Part shown: positions 1-8,801 of the stretch, one piece after another
Layout: every line of letters starts with the position of its first letter
Numbering within the stretch: position 1 is the first letter of the stretch
Assembly (NCBI GenBank): GCA_031378125.1
Contig: JANNDW010000344.1
Location: forward strand, 1 to 23,977
Source of the DNA: LGRD01 sp031378125
GTDB taxonomy: Bacteria; Pseudomonadota; Gammaproteobacteria; Burkholderiales; Burkholderiaceae_C
Direction: 5' to 3'
Length of the DNA stretch: 23,977 nucleotides
Translations under genes and position numbers: made by a program
Notes under the pieces: model-generated
Told to the model about the DNA's origin: nothing
Seen by the model: only the letters and a program-made list of their open reading frames with translations
The model's database searches: none

Positions 1-97
1 ATGAACGAAGGGCCGTGAAAACAGAGCAGTGGGGTATAACTAGAAACGCATCCAGCAGGAGCGGAAAAACATGCTCCGCGATAACGGTCTCGAAGTC

Positions 98-181
98 CTA
101 CGGGTCGACGCTGGTCTGCGGGCCAGCGCGCCGAATCCGGATCGAGTGGTTGGAACGGGTGGGCAGGGCGATCAGGTTCAT
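98..181 (-). pseudogene. Possible decayed gloB N-terminus
   Basis: Read on the minus strand from the ATG at 181-179, the frame opens with MNLIALP, the usual start of bacterial glyoxalase II (GloB). It continues with residues loosely matching the family's next segment (an Ile where the family has the Ile of its YIW motif, and a VDP near residue 26), then stops at 98-100. GloB is about 260 residues and in many Burkholderiales is divergent from this same methyltransferase and rnhA pair. The sequence left of 98 reads without recognisable GloB motifs. It may be a remnant whose body was lost, or a chance match over seven residues. The placement is what makes it worth recording. Confidence 0.25.
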
Positions 182-1024
182 GAAGACAAGTGGCGCGATT
201 ATAGGTTTGACGCAGTGGCTGCAAACGCCGGCTGGCCGCTATGTGCTGGAGTGGGAGCAAGAGCATCTGGACGGGGCGGTGGCCGATCTGTTTGGTTTTC
301 ATGCGCTGCAGCTTGGCGTGCCGGAGATCGAAGCCCTGCGTGCCAATCGCATGCCGCACCGTTGGGTGGCCACGGACGCCATGCACGCTGCCGGCCCCAC
401 CGATCAGGTGGCCTTGCCGCGCTGCGCGGTCGCGCTGCATTGCGATTTCGACGCCCTGCCGTTCGACAGCCAGAGCCTGGACCTGGTGGTGTTGCCACAT
501 GGGCTGGAGTTGGCGCGCGACCCCCACCTGGCCTTGCGCGAGGTCGAGCGGGTGCTGGTGCCTGAAGGCCGGGTTGTCGTGGTCGGTTTTAATCCGACCA
601 GCCTGTGGGGCCTGCGCCAGCGGCTCGGCCACCTGCGCAGGCGCATCGCCAGGGGCAGTGCTGCCAAGCTGTTCTTGCCCAACGCCGGCGAGTTCATGGG
701 CTACCGGCGGCTGCGAGACTGGCTGCGGCTGCTCAGCTTCGAGGTCGAAGCCGGGCGTTTCGGCTGCTACCGGCCGCCGCTGGTGTCGCAAAAATGGCTG
801 GCCCGGCTGGCGTGGATGGAGCGGTCGGGCGAGTGTGGTGGCCGGTGTTCGGCGCGGTCTACTTCGTCGTCGCGGTGAAGCGGGTGCGGGGCATGCGGCT
901 GGTGGGGCTGTTGCCCGCGCAACGCCAAAAAACCAAGGCCGCGCCAGCCGTGGCGGTCAATCACAACCACGACATTCACGAGCTCGAGATTCACGATTTC
1001 GAGCCGGGCCAGGATTCTCAATGA
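180..1024 (+). CDS. Class I SAM-dependent methyltransferase, frameshifted
   Basis: This matches the methyltransferase found upstream of rnhA in Burkholderiales. Starting from the ATG at 180, the protein shows QTPAGRYVLEWEQ, a LPFDSQSLDLVVLPHGLEL strand-and-loop region, LREVERVLVPEGRVVVVGFNP and SLWGLRQRL. The family lacks a clear glycine-rich motif I, and so does this protein. The opening frame runs on to a stop at 878, but the family's C-terminal segment (WWPVFGAVYFVVAVKRVRGMRL) lies in the -1 frame from about 833 to 1024. Adding one base at 831-833 joins the two parts with the expected spacing. The restored frame ends in a TGA that overlaps the rnhA ATG. The substrate is unknown. The ATG at 15 would add 55 residues that do not resemble the family. 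A TTG at 207 is another possible start. Confidence 0.75.
200..205 (-). promoter_or_regulatory. Minus-strand -10 box (TATAAT)
   Basis: The reverse complement of 200-205 is TATAAT, a perfect sigma-70 -10 hexamer, lying 19 to 24 bases before the minus-strand ATG at 181. A weak -35 candidate (TTTGCA) lies 16 bases further upstream. It would fit a promoter for the divergent gloB-like start. In a GC-rich window such a perfect box is uncommon, but a six-base match alone is weak evidence. Confidence 0.3.
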
Positions 1025-1482
1025 ACACCGCGACAAACAGCATCCGGCGACCGCAGGTCACCATCTACACCGACGGCGCTTGCAAAGGCAACCCGGGCCG
1101 CGGCGGCTGGGGCGCATGGCTGAGCATGGGCGAGCACCAGAGGGAGTTGTTCGGCGGCGAGTCGCTGACCACCAACAACCGCATGGAGCTCACCGCGGTG
1201 ATCGAAGCGCTGGCCTCGCTCACGCGCAGCTGCGACGTTGTCATTTACACCGACAGCAACTATGTTCGCCAGGGCATCACCGAATGGATCCACGGCTGGA
1301 AACTGCGTGGCTGGAAGACAGCCGACAAGAAGCCGGTCAAGAACGTCGACCTGTGGCAACGGCTCGACTCGCAGCGCAATTTGCACCAGGTGGAGTGGCG
1401 TTGGGTCAAGGGGCATTCCGGCGACCCCGGCAACGAGCGCGCCGACGCGCTGGCCAATCGCGGCGCCGACAGCGCAGCGTAG
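1021..1482 (+). CDS. rnhA: Ribonuclease HI
   Basis: Ribonuclease HI cleaves the RNA strand of RNA-DNA hybrids in the cytoplasm and so removes primers and R-loops. The 153-residue protein has the normal length and all expected catalytic residues: D18 (YTDGACKGNPG), E56 (NNRMELTA), D78 (IYTDSNYV), H132 (KGHSGDPGNE) and D142 (RADALAN). The basic, tryptophan-rich handle region is present (WIHGWKLRGWKT). The ATG at 1021 overlaps the TGA of the methyltransferase frame (ATGA), which suggests translational coupling. In many relatives dnaQ follows, but here an RND efflux pair follows instead. Confidence 0.97.
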   Translation: MNTATNSIRRPQVTIYTDGACKGNPGRGGWGAWLSMGEHQRELFGGESLTTNNRMELTAVIEALASLTRSCDVVIYTDSNYVRQGITEWIHGWKLRGWKTADKKPVKNVDLWQRLDSQRNLHQVEWRWVKGHSGDPGNERADALANRGADSAA

Positions 1483-1550
1483 CCCGGAACGGAAAAGGAA
1501 CGGCCCTGAAGCGTGATTCGGGTGCACCGGCTACAGTCGAAACTCAAGCG

Positions 1551-2786
1551 ATGAAACTTTTTCACACCCTTGTGGCCGTGGTCGGCATCGCCATCGCTGG
1601 CGGGGCGGCTTACTGGTACCAGAACAAACCGTCCGTCGGCGCCGCCATTGCCGCGGCGGACAAGGCCGCCAACGCCGGCGGCAGCGGGATTGCGGCCGCT
1701 GCCGGTGGATCGGCTGCCGGCGGATTGAGTGCCGGTGCAGGCGCCGGTGGCCCGGTCATCGTCGAGGTCGGCAAGGTCGAAGTGATGACGCTGCAGGACG
1801 AGACCCAGGCGGTCGGAACCTTGCGCTCGCGGCAGGGCGTGATGTTGCGCCCGGAGGTCAGCGGCCGCATCTCCAGACTCGGCTTCGGCGACGGCCAGAG
1901 GGTCCGGCGCGGGCAGCTTCTGGTTCAACTGGACGCCACGCTGCAGCAGGCGCAGCTGCTGCAAGCCAAAGCCCAGGCCAGCATTGCGCGAACCAACCTG
2001 CAGCGCAACCGCGATCTGATGGCGCAAAACTTCGTCAGCCAAAGTGCTGCCGACCAGACCGCCGCGGCACTCGAAGTGGCCCAGGCACAGGTGGCGTTGG
2101 CCCAGGCGCAGCTGAGCCGCATGAGCATCGTTGCGCCCTTCGACGGCCTGGCCGGCATCCGCAATGTCAACGTCGGGGACTATGTGAAGGACGGCGCCGA
2201 TCTGGTGAATGTCGAGGACGTGTCGGCGATGGTGGTCGACTTCCGGTTGCCGGAGGGCGTGATCGCGCGCTTGAAGCTGGGCCAGGGCGTTGCCGTCAAT
2301 TTGGATGGTCTGCCGGGGCGCGACTTCAAGGGCCGCGTCGACGCCCTCGATTCGCAGCTCGACGCGAACGGCCGCTCGCTGCTGGTGCGGGCGCGCGTGG
2401 ACAACTCTCAAGGCCTGTTGCGCGCCGGCATGTTTGCGCGGGCGCGCATCGTGTTCGAGGTGCGCGCCGCGGCGACCGTGGTGCCGGAAGAGGCACTCGT
2501 GCCACAGGGCGGCAAGCAGTACCTGGTCAAGGTCGTCGACGCAGCGGGTGGCAAGGTTTCGCAGCGGCTCGAGGCTCGGATCGGGTTGCGTGTGCCCGGC
2601 AAGGTCGAGATTCTCGAAGGCCTGGCGGCCGGCGATGTGGTCGTGGTGGCCGGCCAGGGGCGTTTGCTTCGCGCCGACGGCTTGCCCATCAAGGTGGTGG
2701 ACATCGCCGACGGAGCGGCTCGCCCGGCGCGCGCCGCGTCGCAGCCCGCGGCGAGCCCGCGCGCACCCGCTGCTTCGGCGGTGTAG
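1551..2786 (+). CDS. RND efflux periplasmic adaptor subunit
   Basis: This is the membrane-fusion protein of a tripartite RND pump, linking the inner-membrane transporter to an outer-membrane channel across the periplasm. The 411-residue protein starts with a hydrophobic segment (about residues 5-22) without a lipobox cysteine, so it is probably anchored by an uncleaved helix or has a cleaved Sec signal. An Ala/Gly-rich linker follows (about 28-67). Next come a first lipoyl half (VSGRISRLGFGDGQRVRRGQLLVQLD), an Ala/Gln-rich coiled-coil hairpin, a second lipoyl half (IVAPFDGLAGI) and beta-barrel and membrane-proximal domains. The C-terminus is Ala/Pro-rich. The ATG at 1551 was chosen because the hydrophobic segment begins there; no strong ribosome site precedes it. 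It lies 26 bases ahead of the pump gene. Substrates cannot be told from the sequence. Confidence 0.92.
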   Translation: MKLFHTLVAVVGIAIAGGAAYWYQNKPSVGAAIAAADKAANAGGSGIAAAAGGSAAGGLSAGAGAGGPVIVEVGKVEVMTLQDETQAVGTLRSRQGVMLRPEVSGRISRLGFGDGQRVRRGQLLVQLDATLQQAQLLQAKAQASIARTNLQRNRDLMAQNFVSQSAADQTAAALEVAQAQVALAQAQLSRMSIVAPFDGLAGIRNVNVGDYVKDGADLVNVEDVSAMVVDFRLPEGVIARLKLGQGVAVNLDGLPGRDFKGRVDALDSQLDANGRSLLVRARVDNSQGLLRAGMFARARIVFEVRAAATVVPEEALVPQGGKQYLVKVVDAAGGKVSQRLEARIGLRVPGKVEILEGLAAGDVVVVAGQGRLLRADGLPIKVVDIADGAARPARAASQPAASPRAPAASAV

Positions 2787-2812
2787 CGCGCCAGACGGCG
2801 GCGGACCTGGCG

Positions 2813-5800
2813 ATGAATATCTCCGAAACATCGATTCGCCGGCCGGTGTTCGCCACAGTGATGTCGCTGTTGCTGGTGCTCATTGGCGCGGTTTCCTTTT
2901 CGCTCCTGCAGGTGCGCGAGTACCCGCGTATCGACGAGCCGGTGGTCAACGTCACGACACGGCTCACAGGCGCCTCGTCCGAGGTGATCGAGTCGCAGGT
3001 CACCAAGCCGCTGGAGGATTCCGTTGCGGGCATCGAAGGGGTGGACATCATCACCTCGACCTCGCGCTCGGAGGAAAGCCAGATCACGGTGCGTTTCAAG
3101 CTGAACAAAAGTCCCGAGGATGGCGCCGCCGATGTGCGCGACCGGGTCTCGCGGGTGCGCGGGAAATTGCCCGCCGCCATCGACGAGCCGGTGATCTCCA
3201 AGGTGGAGGCTGACGCCACGCCCACCATCTGGCTGGCCTTCAGCAGCGAAACGCTGTCGCCGCTGCAGATCACCGACCTGGTGAACCGGGTCGTCAAGCC
3301 CCGCGTGCAAACCGTTCCCGGCGTGGCCGACGTGCGAATCTTCGGGGATCGCAAGTTCTCGATGCGCATCTGGGTCGACCCCGACCGGCTGGCCTCGTAT
3401 CGCCTGACCGTGCAGGATGTCGAGGACGCGCTGCGCCGGCAGAACCTTGAGGTGCCGGCCGGCCGCATTGAAAGCCAGCAACGCGAGTTCAGTGTCACCG
3501 CGCAAACCGACCTGACGACGCCGCAGCAGTTCGGCGAGATCGCGCTCAAGAGCGTCAACGGCTACACCGTGCGGCTGCGCGAGGTGGCGCGCGTCGAGCA
3601 GGCGGCCGCGAGCGAGCGCTCCAGCGTGCGGCTGAACGGCGTGCCGGCGGTCTCGGTGGGTGTGATCCGGCAGGCCACGGCCAACCCCTTGGAGGTTTCC
3701 GCGGGCGTGCGCGCCGCCATGCCCCAGATCCAGCGGGACCTGCCCGCCAACGTCAAGGTGCAGCAGGCGAACGACAATTCGGTCTTCATCGACCGGTCCA
3801 TCAGCTCCGTCTTTCGAACCATCGTCGAAGCCATCGCATTGGTGGCGCTGGTGGTGTTCGTTTTTCTGCGCACCTTGCGCGCCTCGATCATCCCGCTGGT
3901 CACCATTCCGGTCAGCCTGATCGGCGTGTTCGCGCTGATGGCGGTGGCCGGCTTCACCATCAACACGCTGACCCTGCTGGCGCTGGTGCTGGCCATCGGT
4001 TTGGTGGTCGACGATGCGATCGTGATGCTGGAAAACATCTTCCGCCACATCGAAGCGGGCATGGAGCCGTTCCAGGCCGCGATCAAGGGTGCCAGGGAGG
4101 TCAGCTTTGCAGTGGTGGCGATGACGCTGACGCTGGCGGCCGTCTACGCACCGCTGGCCTTCGCGCCCGGGCGCACCGGGCGGCTGTTCACCGAATTTGC
4201 CCTGACGCTGGCCGGCGCCGTCATCGTGTCGGGTTTTACCGCGCTGACCCTCACGCCGATGATGTGCGGCAAGCTGCTGCGCCACAACCCGAGCCCGAAT
4301 CCGTTTGATCGCGGCATGGAGCGCTTTTTGGTGTGGCTGACCAAGCGCTATGAGCTGGCGCTGCGCTGGACGCTGGGCCAGCGCTGGATCGTGTTGCTGG
4401 TGATGGCCGCGGCCGGCGCGGGCAGCGGGTGGTTGTTCAACACCGCGAAGAGCGAACTCGCGCCGCTTGAAGACCGGGGCGTGATCCTGGCCAGCGTCAA
4501 CGCGCCGGACGGCGCCACGCTGGAATACACCGAGCGCTACATGCGCGCGATCGAGCGCGTCGGCCTGAGCTACCCGGAGTTCGACCGCGTGTTCGTCGTG
4601 ACCGGCATCCCGACGGTGTCGCAAGGCATTGCCTTCCTGCGCACCACCGATTGGTCCGATCGCTCGCGCACCACGCTGCAACTCGCGCGCGACCTGCAGC
4701 CCAAGTTCGCCGGCCTTCCCGGCGTCTCGGCGTTTCCGATCACGCCGCCGTCGCTCGGCCAGGGGTTTCGAGAACGGTCCATCAACTTCGTGGTCGTGAG
4801 CTCCGAGTCGTACGAAAACCTGTCGCGCGTGTCTGAGCAAATGCTGGCCGAGATGGCGCGCAACCCGAGCCTGGTGCAGCCTGACAGCGACCTGCGCCTG
4901 AACAAGCCGGAGATCTTCATCACGGTCGACCGCGACCGTGCGGCCGATGCCGGCGTGGCGGTGGACCAGGTCGCGCGCGCCATCGAAACCATGCTCGGTG
5001 GCCGCAACGTGACGCGCTACAAGCGCGACGCCGAACAGTACGACGTGATCGTGCAGACCCAGGCCGGCGGGCGCGCCACGCCAGAGGACATCGACAAGAT
5101 CTTCGTGCGCGGCCAAAAGAACGGCGTCGACGCGATGATCCCGCTGTCGGCGCTGGTGTCGGTGCGGGAGGCGGTGAGCCCTCGCGAGTTGAACCACTTC
5201 AACCAACGGCGCTCGGTGGCCATCACGGCCAACCTCGCGCCGGGCTATTCGCTGGGCGAAGGGCTGGCCTTCATGGAAGCCACCGCGGCCAAGCTGCTCA
5301 AGCCGGGCTACTCGACCGAGTTGAATGGCGTGTCGCGCGAATTCAAATCCTCCAGCGGCGCGCTCGGGTTGGTGTTCGCGCTGGCGCTGCTGTTCATTTT
5401 CCTGGTGCTGTCGGCGCAGTTCGAGAGCTTTGTCGACCCCCTCGTCATCATGCTCAGCGTGCCGCTGTCGATGGTGGGGGCGCTTGCCGCATTGCAGCTG
5501 TCAGGGGGCACGCTGAACGTTTATTCGCAGATTGGGCTCATCACGCTGGTGGGGTTGATCACCAAACACGGCATTTTGATCGTCGAGTTCTCGAACCAGC
5601 TGCGCCACCAGGGCAAGGAGACCCTGCAGGCCGTGGTCGAGGCCGCCTCCATGCGCCTGCGACCGATCCTGATGACGACCGGTGCGATGGTGCTGGGCGC
5701 GCTGCCGCTGGCCTTGGCAACCGGTGCGGGGGCGGAGAGCCGGCGCCAGATCGGCTGGGTCATCGTTGGCGGCATGTCGCTGGGCACGCTGCTCACCCTC

Positions 5801-5896
5801 TTCGTGGTGCCGACCATGTACACGCTGTTTGCCCGCAGGCGTGTGCCCGGTGCCAACGACACTGTGGCCGTCGAGGTGGCGCAGGCGCACGGCTGA
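2813..5896 (+). CDS. RND efflux transporter permease, HAE-1 (AcrB/MdtB-like)
   Basis: This is the proton-driven inner-membrane pump of the RND system. The 1027-residue protein has the family's usual length and layout: TM1 (about residues 12-32, starting ETSIRRPVFA), a large periplasmic porter domain, TM2-6, a second porter domain and TM7-12. TM4 carries GLVVDDAIVMLENI, with the paired aspartates D400 and D401 that relay protons. The TM11-12 region contains GLITKHGILIVEF. With the adaptor gene 26 bases upstream it makes a two-gene operon. No TolC-type channel gene follows, so the complex presumably uses a channel encoded elsewhere. The start MNISETSIRRPVFA is typical of the multidrug branch of the family. 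Confidence 0.95.
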   Translation: MNISETSIRRPVFATVMSLLLVLIGAVSFSLLQVREYPRIDEPVVNVTTRLTGASSEVIESQVTKPLEDSVAGIEGVDIITSTSRSEESQITVRFKLNKSPEDGAADVRDRVSRVRGKLPAAIDEPVISKVEADATPTIWLAFSSETLSPLQITDLVNRVVKPRVQTVPGVADVRIFGDRKFSMRIWVDPDRLASYRLTVQDVEDALRRQNLEVPAGRIESQQREFSVTAQTDLTTPQQFGEIALKSVNGYTVRLREVARVEQAAASERSSVRLNGVPAVSVGVIRQATANPLEVSAGVRAAMPQIQRDLPANVKVQQANDNSVFIDRSISSVFRTIVEAIALVALVVFVFLRTLRASIIPLVTIPVSLIGVFALMAVAGFTINTLTLLALVLAIGLVVDDAIVMLENIFRHIEAGMEPFQAAIKGAREVSFAVVAMTLTLAAVYAPLAFAPGRTGRLFTEFALTLAGAVIVSGFTALTLTPMMCGKLLRHNPSPNPFDRGMERFLVWLTKRYELALRWTLGQRWIVLLVMAAAGAGSGWLFNTAKSELAPLEDRGVILASVNAPDGATLEYTERYMRAIERVGLSYPEFDRVFVVTGIPTVSQGIAFLRTTDWSDRSRTTLQLARDLQPKFAGLPGVSAFPITPPSLGQGFRERSINFVVVSSESYENLSRVSEQMLAEMARNPSLVQPDSDLRLNKPEIFITVDRDRAADAGVAVDQVARAIETMLGGRNVTRYKRDAEQYDVIVQTQAGGRATPEDIDKIFVRGQKNGVDAMIPLSALVSVREAVSPRELNHFNQRRSVAITANLAPGYSLGEGLAFMEATAAKLLKPGYSTELNGVSREFKSSSGALGLVFALALLFIFLVLSAQFESFVDPLVIMLSVPLSMVGALAALQLSGGTLNVYSQIGLITLVGLITKHGILIVEFSNQLRHQGKETLQAVVEAASMRLRPILMTTGAMVLGALPLALATGAGAESRRQIGWVIVGGMSLGTLLTLFVVPTMYTLFARRRVPGANDTVAVEVAQAHG

Positions 5897-6031
5897 GCGC
5901 CGCGGACTGGGCCCCCGGTCGCTGCGCTCCTGCCCTCAGGGCCGTCCCAAGCGGCCTGAGCTCCAAGGGCCACCCAGGGCCCCTTTGCCGCCCTTGGGGG
6001 GCGACGCCGCAGGCGGCTTGGGGCTGTCATT
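5897..6031. repeat. GC-rich intergenic repeat with long inverted arms, possible two-way terminator
   Basis: This stretch lies between two converging genes. It contains CCCAAGCGGCCTG at 5946-5958 and its near-complement CAGGCGGCTTGGG at 6010-6022 (12 of 13 positions pair), plus inner GC-rich blocks such as CCCTTGGGGGG. This style of sequence (CCAAG and CTTGGGG around GCGACGCCGC) resembles an intergenic repeat I associate with Comamonadaceae genomes. It could act as a terminator for both genes. No run of T follows the arms. Confidence 0.5.
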
Positions 6032-7339
6032 TCAGACCAGACCCTTCTCCACATCCATCAGCTTGAAGCGCGCCAACGAAAGATTGGACCGCTGCTTGTT
6101 CAGCAGCACGAACATGAACAGCTCCGGGTGCCTGGACAGCGTGCGCATCAGCTGGTGCCGCGTGCCAGTGCCGACGCTCACCTCCTCGACATGATCTGGC
6201 AGCCCCATGCTGCGCGCGGCCAGGCGGTGGGCGCGCAACACCTGCGCGCACGCGGCTGCGGCGCGCTCGATGTCGACGTTCTCCTCCTCGCATTGCTCGC
6301 GCGCGACCACCAGGCCGGTGCTCGAATCGACGATGGCGCAGCACAGCAAGCCGTCGATGGCCAGCAGCTCGACGAGGGAGTTTCTGGCGTGCTCCGCGTC
6401 GAGATCGCCGCGGGCGGTGCGCACCACCACCGGCGTCGCGGCGCTGCCCGTTGCCGCGCCCGCAGAGGGCTTGGCGGCCACCGGCACCTGAGCGTGCGGC
6501 AGTCCCAGATCGGCCACCTTGATCGGGAAATCATGCACTCCCAGCAGGGCCGGCACGGCCGAGGGCGTCCAACCGGGGCCGGCCTTCACCTGGTTCCATT
6601 GGCCCAACATGGCGTTCCACACCGACGAGGCGCTGATCAGCGGCTCGTTCAGCACCCGCACCTGCATCGGCTTGGGCCAGCTCATCGCCGTGATCTTGTT
6701 GGCGATCCACACCGCGCTGGGCGGCAGCATGAACAGCAGGTTGGGGCAGTGCCAGCTGGGCAGCAAAGCGGCATCGTGCAGGGACTGCAGCAGCGCGTTG
6801 ATGGCCGGCGGGTCCATCGGCCCGACCACCACGGTGGTCATGTGGCTTCGCTCCATCAGCGCCACCGGGATCTCGGCGCTGTCGCGGCCCGCCACGCGCA
6901 CATCGGCGTGGTAGATCTTCAGCGTGTCCTCGTGGCGCCGGACCAGCGCGGTGCGCTCGATCACCGCCAGCGTGCGCAGCGTGGTCTGCTCGCGCAGGTG
7001 CAGCCGCTCGATGGGCCGCCCGCCGGCGTCTGACAGCGCCCTGATGACCGACGCGGCCCACACACCCATCGGGTCGAGCAGCGTGAGTACGCGGCTGGCC
7101 GAGTCCATGTCGGCGCGGGTCGACGCGAAGTGCTCGCGAATGGCGTGAGCGGCAGACCCGGTCACCACCAGGTCGCGCTGATGCCGGTCAACCACGGGCG
7201 CCTGGCCGTTGGTCTCGGCGGCCTCGGTGCCCATGATCGCCGTATTGGCGAACGGACGCTGCGCCTCTTCCGCGGCGCGGCTCTTCTTGCCGAACGGGTC
7301 GAGCACCGAGCCCAAATCCCCAAAGAGCGAGGTCAGCAT
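6032..7339 (-). CDS. Uncharacterised protein with Roadblock/LC7-like C-terminal domain
   Basis: This is a 435-residue soluble protein of unknown function. The start at 7339 was chosen because AAGGA lies just upstream and the protein then opens MLTSLFGDLGSVLDPFGKKS; a longer in-frame reading to 7639 looks non-coding. The C-terminal 115 residues (from about 315, NSLVELLAIDGLLCCAIVDSSTGLVV) have the alternating pattern of a Roadblock/LC7 fold: an opening helix, a strand with 'AIVDSSTG', a long helix and a final strand 'FMFVLLNKQRSNLSLARFKL'. In bacteria this fold is found in regulators of small GTPases and in polarity systems. The middle part (about 60-250) is not recognised. It converges with the RND operon and is divergent from the MFS gene, with no partner GTPase gene in the window. 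The fold call is my reading, not a search result. Confidence 0.8.
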   Translation of the reverse strand: MLTSLFGDLGSVLDPFGKKSRAAEEAQRPFANTAIMGTEAAETNGQAPVVDRHQRDLVVTGSAAHAIREHFASTRADMDSASRVLTLLDPMGVWAASVIRALSDAGGRPIERLHLREQTTLRTLAVIERTALVRRHEDTLKIYHADVRVAGRDSAEIPVALMERSHMTTVVVGPMDPPAINALLQSLHDAALLPSWHCPNLLFMLPPSAVWIANKITAMSWPKPMQVRVLNEPLISASSVWNAMLGQWNQVKAGPGWTPSAVPALLGVHDFPIKVADLGLPHAQVPVAAKPSAGAATGSAATPVVVRTARGDLDAEHARNSLVELLAIDGLLCCAIVDSSTGLVVAREQCEEENVDIERAAAACAQVLRAHRLAARSMGLPDHVEEVSVGTGTRHQLMRTLSRHPELFMFVLLNKQRSNLSLARFKLMDVEKGLV

Positions 7340-7417
7340 GGCATGTCCTTCCTTCGTCGCCGCATGTGGCGCCCATGGTCGCGGCGCAAGCCTCCGATAT
7401 CCCGAGTGTATGCAGAT

Positions 7418-7437
7418 GGGGCGCCGTACCGCGCCCC
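7418..7437. other. Inverted repeat in divergent intergenic region
   Basis: GGGGCGC and GCGCCCC form a perfect 7-base-pair stem around CGTACC, about midway between the two divergent start codons at 7339 and 7542. It could be an operator or only a structural feature. The remainder of this 202-base gap shows no convincing promoter hexamers. Confidence 0.35.
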
Positions 7438-7541
7438 CCGGCTGCGGGGCCTGTTGCATGAAACCATCGGTTTGAGCCTGCTGCGCCGGCACCGCTACCA
7501 TTGAGTCAATCGGCGAACGAAGCCCAACCGGCAGCCCTCGG

Positions 7542-8801
7542 ATGACCACCATGACCACCCTGACCACCTTGACCGCGCCGGCCCCGCCGATGCGCCAGGA
7601 CGCCGCCTTGATCGGCCTGGTCGGCCTGGCGCACGGCACCAGCCATTTCAGCCAGTTGTTGCTGGCGCCCTTGTTCCCGTGGCTGAAAGACGCGTTCAGC
7701 GTGAGCTATGCCGAACTGGGCCTGCTGATGTCGATCTTCTTCGTCGTGTCGTGCATCGTGCAGGCTTTGGCGGGGTTCGTGGTCGACCGTTTCGGCCCGC
7801 GGCCGGTGCTGTTTGCGGGCTTGGCTTTGCTCGGTCTGGCCGGGTTCGGTTTCGCTGCCAGCACGAGTTACTGGATGCTGGCCGCGTTCTCGGTCCTGGC
7901 GGGCATCGGCAACGGCGTGTTCCATCCGGTCGACTACACCTTGCTCAACCGCAAGGTGCACCCATCGCGCCTCGGCCATGCCTTCAGCGTGCACGGCATC
8001 ACCGGCAGCCTGGGCTGGGCGCTCGCGCCTGCTTTGCTGGTGCCGCTGACGCTGGCTTACTCGTGGCGCGTGGCGCTGGTGTGCGCCGGGGCGCTGGCGT
8101 TTTTGGTGCTCGCGATCCTGTGGTTCAAGCGTGAGCGGCTGGCTTTGGACACGGCCCAGCTCCACCGCGGATCAAAGGGTGCCGCGGGGCCGGCCACCGA
8201 AGGTCACTTGGCGTTCCTGAAGCTCCCTGCGGTGTGGATGTGCTTTGCGTTTTTCTTCTTCTACGCCGCTTCGCTCAGCGGGGTGCAGGCGTTCGCGCCG
8301 GAAGCGGCGCGCCTGCTGCATGGCGTGCCGGAGCACGCTGCGGCGATGTGCCTGACCATCTACATGGTCTGCAGCGCCGGTGGCATGGTGGCGGGTGGTT
8401 TTCTGGCCTCCGACCCGGCGCGCTGCGAGCGCATCGTCGGCGCCGGTTTTGGCGTGGCAGCGGCGATTGCGCTGATGATCGGCTTCACCGCCATTCCCGC
8501 CATGGCGGTGCCGGTGCTGTTCGGTGCGATGGGCTTGGGCGCCGGCATCGCCGGGCCTTCGCGCGACCTGCTGGTCAAGCGGTCAGCGCCCGACAATGCC
8601 ACCGGGCGCGTCTATGGCGTGGTGTATTCCGGGCTAGACATCGGCCAGGCCATCGCGCCGCTGGTGTTCGGCACCTTGATGGACATGCGTCAACCGGCCA
8701 TGGTCTGGCTGGGCATTGCGCTGGTGCAGGCGGTGTTGATCGTCAGCGCGTTCAATGTGCGGCGCGCGCGCCGCACCCGCCTTGCAGCGGAGGCGGTCTG
8801 A
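7542..8801 (+). CDS. MFS transporter, fosmidomycin-resistance-like branch
   Basis: This is a 419-residue inner-membrane transporter with about twelve hydrophobic segments and a central loop at about residues 196-225. The typical MFS loop between TM2 and TM3 appears as FVVDRFGPRPVLFAG. The segment GIGNGVFHPVDYTLLNRKVHP resembles the fosmidomycin-resistance (Fsr) branch, which exports small molecules. The start is ATG 7542 (MTTMTTLTTL) or ATG 7551; neither has a clear ribosome site. Its stop codon TGA at 8799-8801 overlaps the proposed start of the thiamine-diphosphate enzyme, so the transporter may move a substrate or product of that enzyme. The substrate is unknown. Confidence 0.9.
   Translation: MTTMTTLTTLTAPAPPMRQDAALIGLVGLAHGTSHFSQLLLAPLFPWLKDAFSVSYAELGLLMSIFFVVSCIVQALAGFVVDRFGPRPVLFAGLALLGLAGFGFAASTSYWMLAAFSVLAGIGNGVFHPVDYTLLNRKVHPSRLGHAFSVHGITGSLGWALAPALLVPLTLAYSWRVALVCAGALAFLVLAILWFKRERLALDTAQLHRGSKGAAGPATEGHLAFLKLPAVWMCFAFFFFYAASLSGVQAFAPEAARLLHGVPEHAAAMCLTIYMVCSAGGMVAGGFLASDPARCERIVGAGFGVAAAIALMIGFTAIPAMAVPVLFGAMGLGAGIAGPSRDLLVKRSAPDNATGRVYGVVYSGLDIGQAIAPLVFGTLMDMRQPAMVWLGIALVQAVLIVSAFNVRRARRTRLAAEAV

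Noticed and set aside
1260..2831. 523-codon minus-strand frame opposite rnhA and the RND adaptor
   Set aside because: It spans two well-supported genes and the gap between them, without a recognisable domain.
2408..5206. 932-codon open frame on the minus strand opposite the RND pump
   Set aside because: It has a His/Arg/Gln-rich low-complexity composition and no family pattern, and lies exactly antisense to a clear RND pump gene. It is a by-product of high GC at third codon positions.
5897..6031. Possible small RNA gene between the converging genes
   Set aside because: The inverted arms are better explained as an intergenic repeat or terminator; no promoter is seen.
7340..7639. 100-residue N-terminal extension of the Roadblock-like protein
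   Set aside because: It would overlap the start of the MFS gene and passes the strong AAGGA ribosome site before 7339; the residues look non-coding.
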